6,607 nt of DNA from Pseudomonadota bacterium (GTDB lineage Bacteria > Pseudomonadota > Alphaproteobacteria > Acetobacterales > Acetobacteraceae): positions 1-6,607 of the forward strand of contig JAKBCX010000091.1 in the NCBI GenBank assembly GCA_021807465.1, given 5' to 3'. The notes beneath the pieces were generated by a model that was given only the letters and a program-made list of their open reading frames with translations, did no database searches and had not been told where the DNA came from. A program made the translations under genes and the position numbers. Below are positions 6,548 through 6,607 of the stretch, one piece after another; within the stretch, counting starts at the first letter, position 1, and each line of letters starts with the position of its first letter.

Positions 6548-6607
6548 CTACGCAGCCCTGTTGTCCACCAGCTCCTTCACCACGCCAGGGTCGGCCAGGG
6601 TCGAGGT
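6548..6607 (-). CDS. Possible C-terminal end of a gene cut by the window edge
   Basis: The minus strand is open from the right edge to a TAG at 6548-6550, giving 19 residues that read STLADPGVVKELVDNRAA after one edge residue. The codons have mostly G or C in the third position, and the amino acid mix looks like an ordinary helical protein tail; the opposite frame looks like composition noise. It would end 42 bases before recQ on the same strand. The fragment is too short to assign a family. Confidence 0.45.
   Translation of the reverse strand, partial: TSTLADPGVVKELVDNRAA

Overview
This window comes from a GC-rich bacterial chromosome, most likely a proteobacterium and plausibly an alphaproteobacterium. 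The basis is base composition, Shine-Dalgarno-led genes, and a P450cam/putidaredoxin-like pair of a kind known from pseudomonads and sphingomonads. The taxonomic guess is inference. No rRNA, tRNA, CRISPR array, insertion sequence or phage gene is visible.

Layout, left to right. (1) A plus-strand HSL-type alpha/beta hydrolase fills the left end. (2) It meets, tail to tail with a 4-base overlap, a minus-strand pair: an MFS transporter followed by a small cupin protein, joined by an ATGA stop/start overlap. (3) A perfect 12-bp hairpin with U-tracts on both sides separates this pair from the next minus-strand unit, a [2Fe-2S] ferredoxin followed 42 bases later by a cytochrome P450. (4) About 140 bases upstream of the ferredoxin lies a complete recQ helicase gene, also on the minus strand. 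(5) The right edge holds what looks like the last 19 codons of another minus-strand gene.

How the genes may work together. The ferredoxin and P450 are a class I monooxygenase electron-transfer pair. Both align with putidaredoxin and P450cam (compared from memory): the ferredoxin has the same length, and the P450 core keeps a constant one-residue offset. The docking residues are kept or conservatively changed, while most of the substrate-pocket residues differ. This suggests a P450cam-type machine for a different small hydrophobic substrate. The MFS protein (monocarboxylate-porter-like), the cupin and the hydrolase would suit uptake and later processing of such a compound or its acid or ester derivative. 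This catabolic-cluster reading is inference. No ferredoxin reductase and no regulator lie in the window. recQ looks like an unrelated housekeeping neighbour.

The strongest second-look items are the re-tooled P450cam-like pocket, the Phe-ended putidaredoxin-like ferredoxin, and the cupin that lacks two of the four usual metal ligands. I found no clear evidence of a wholly new type of system.
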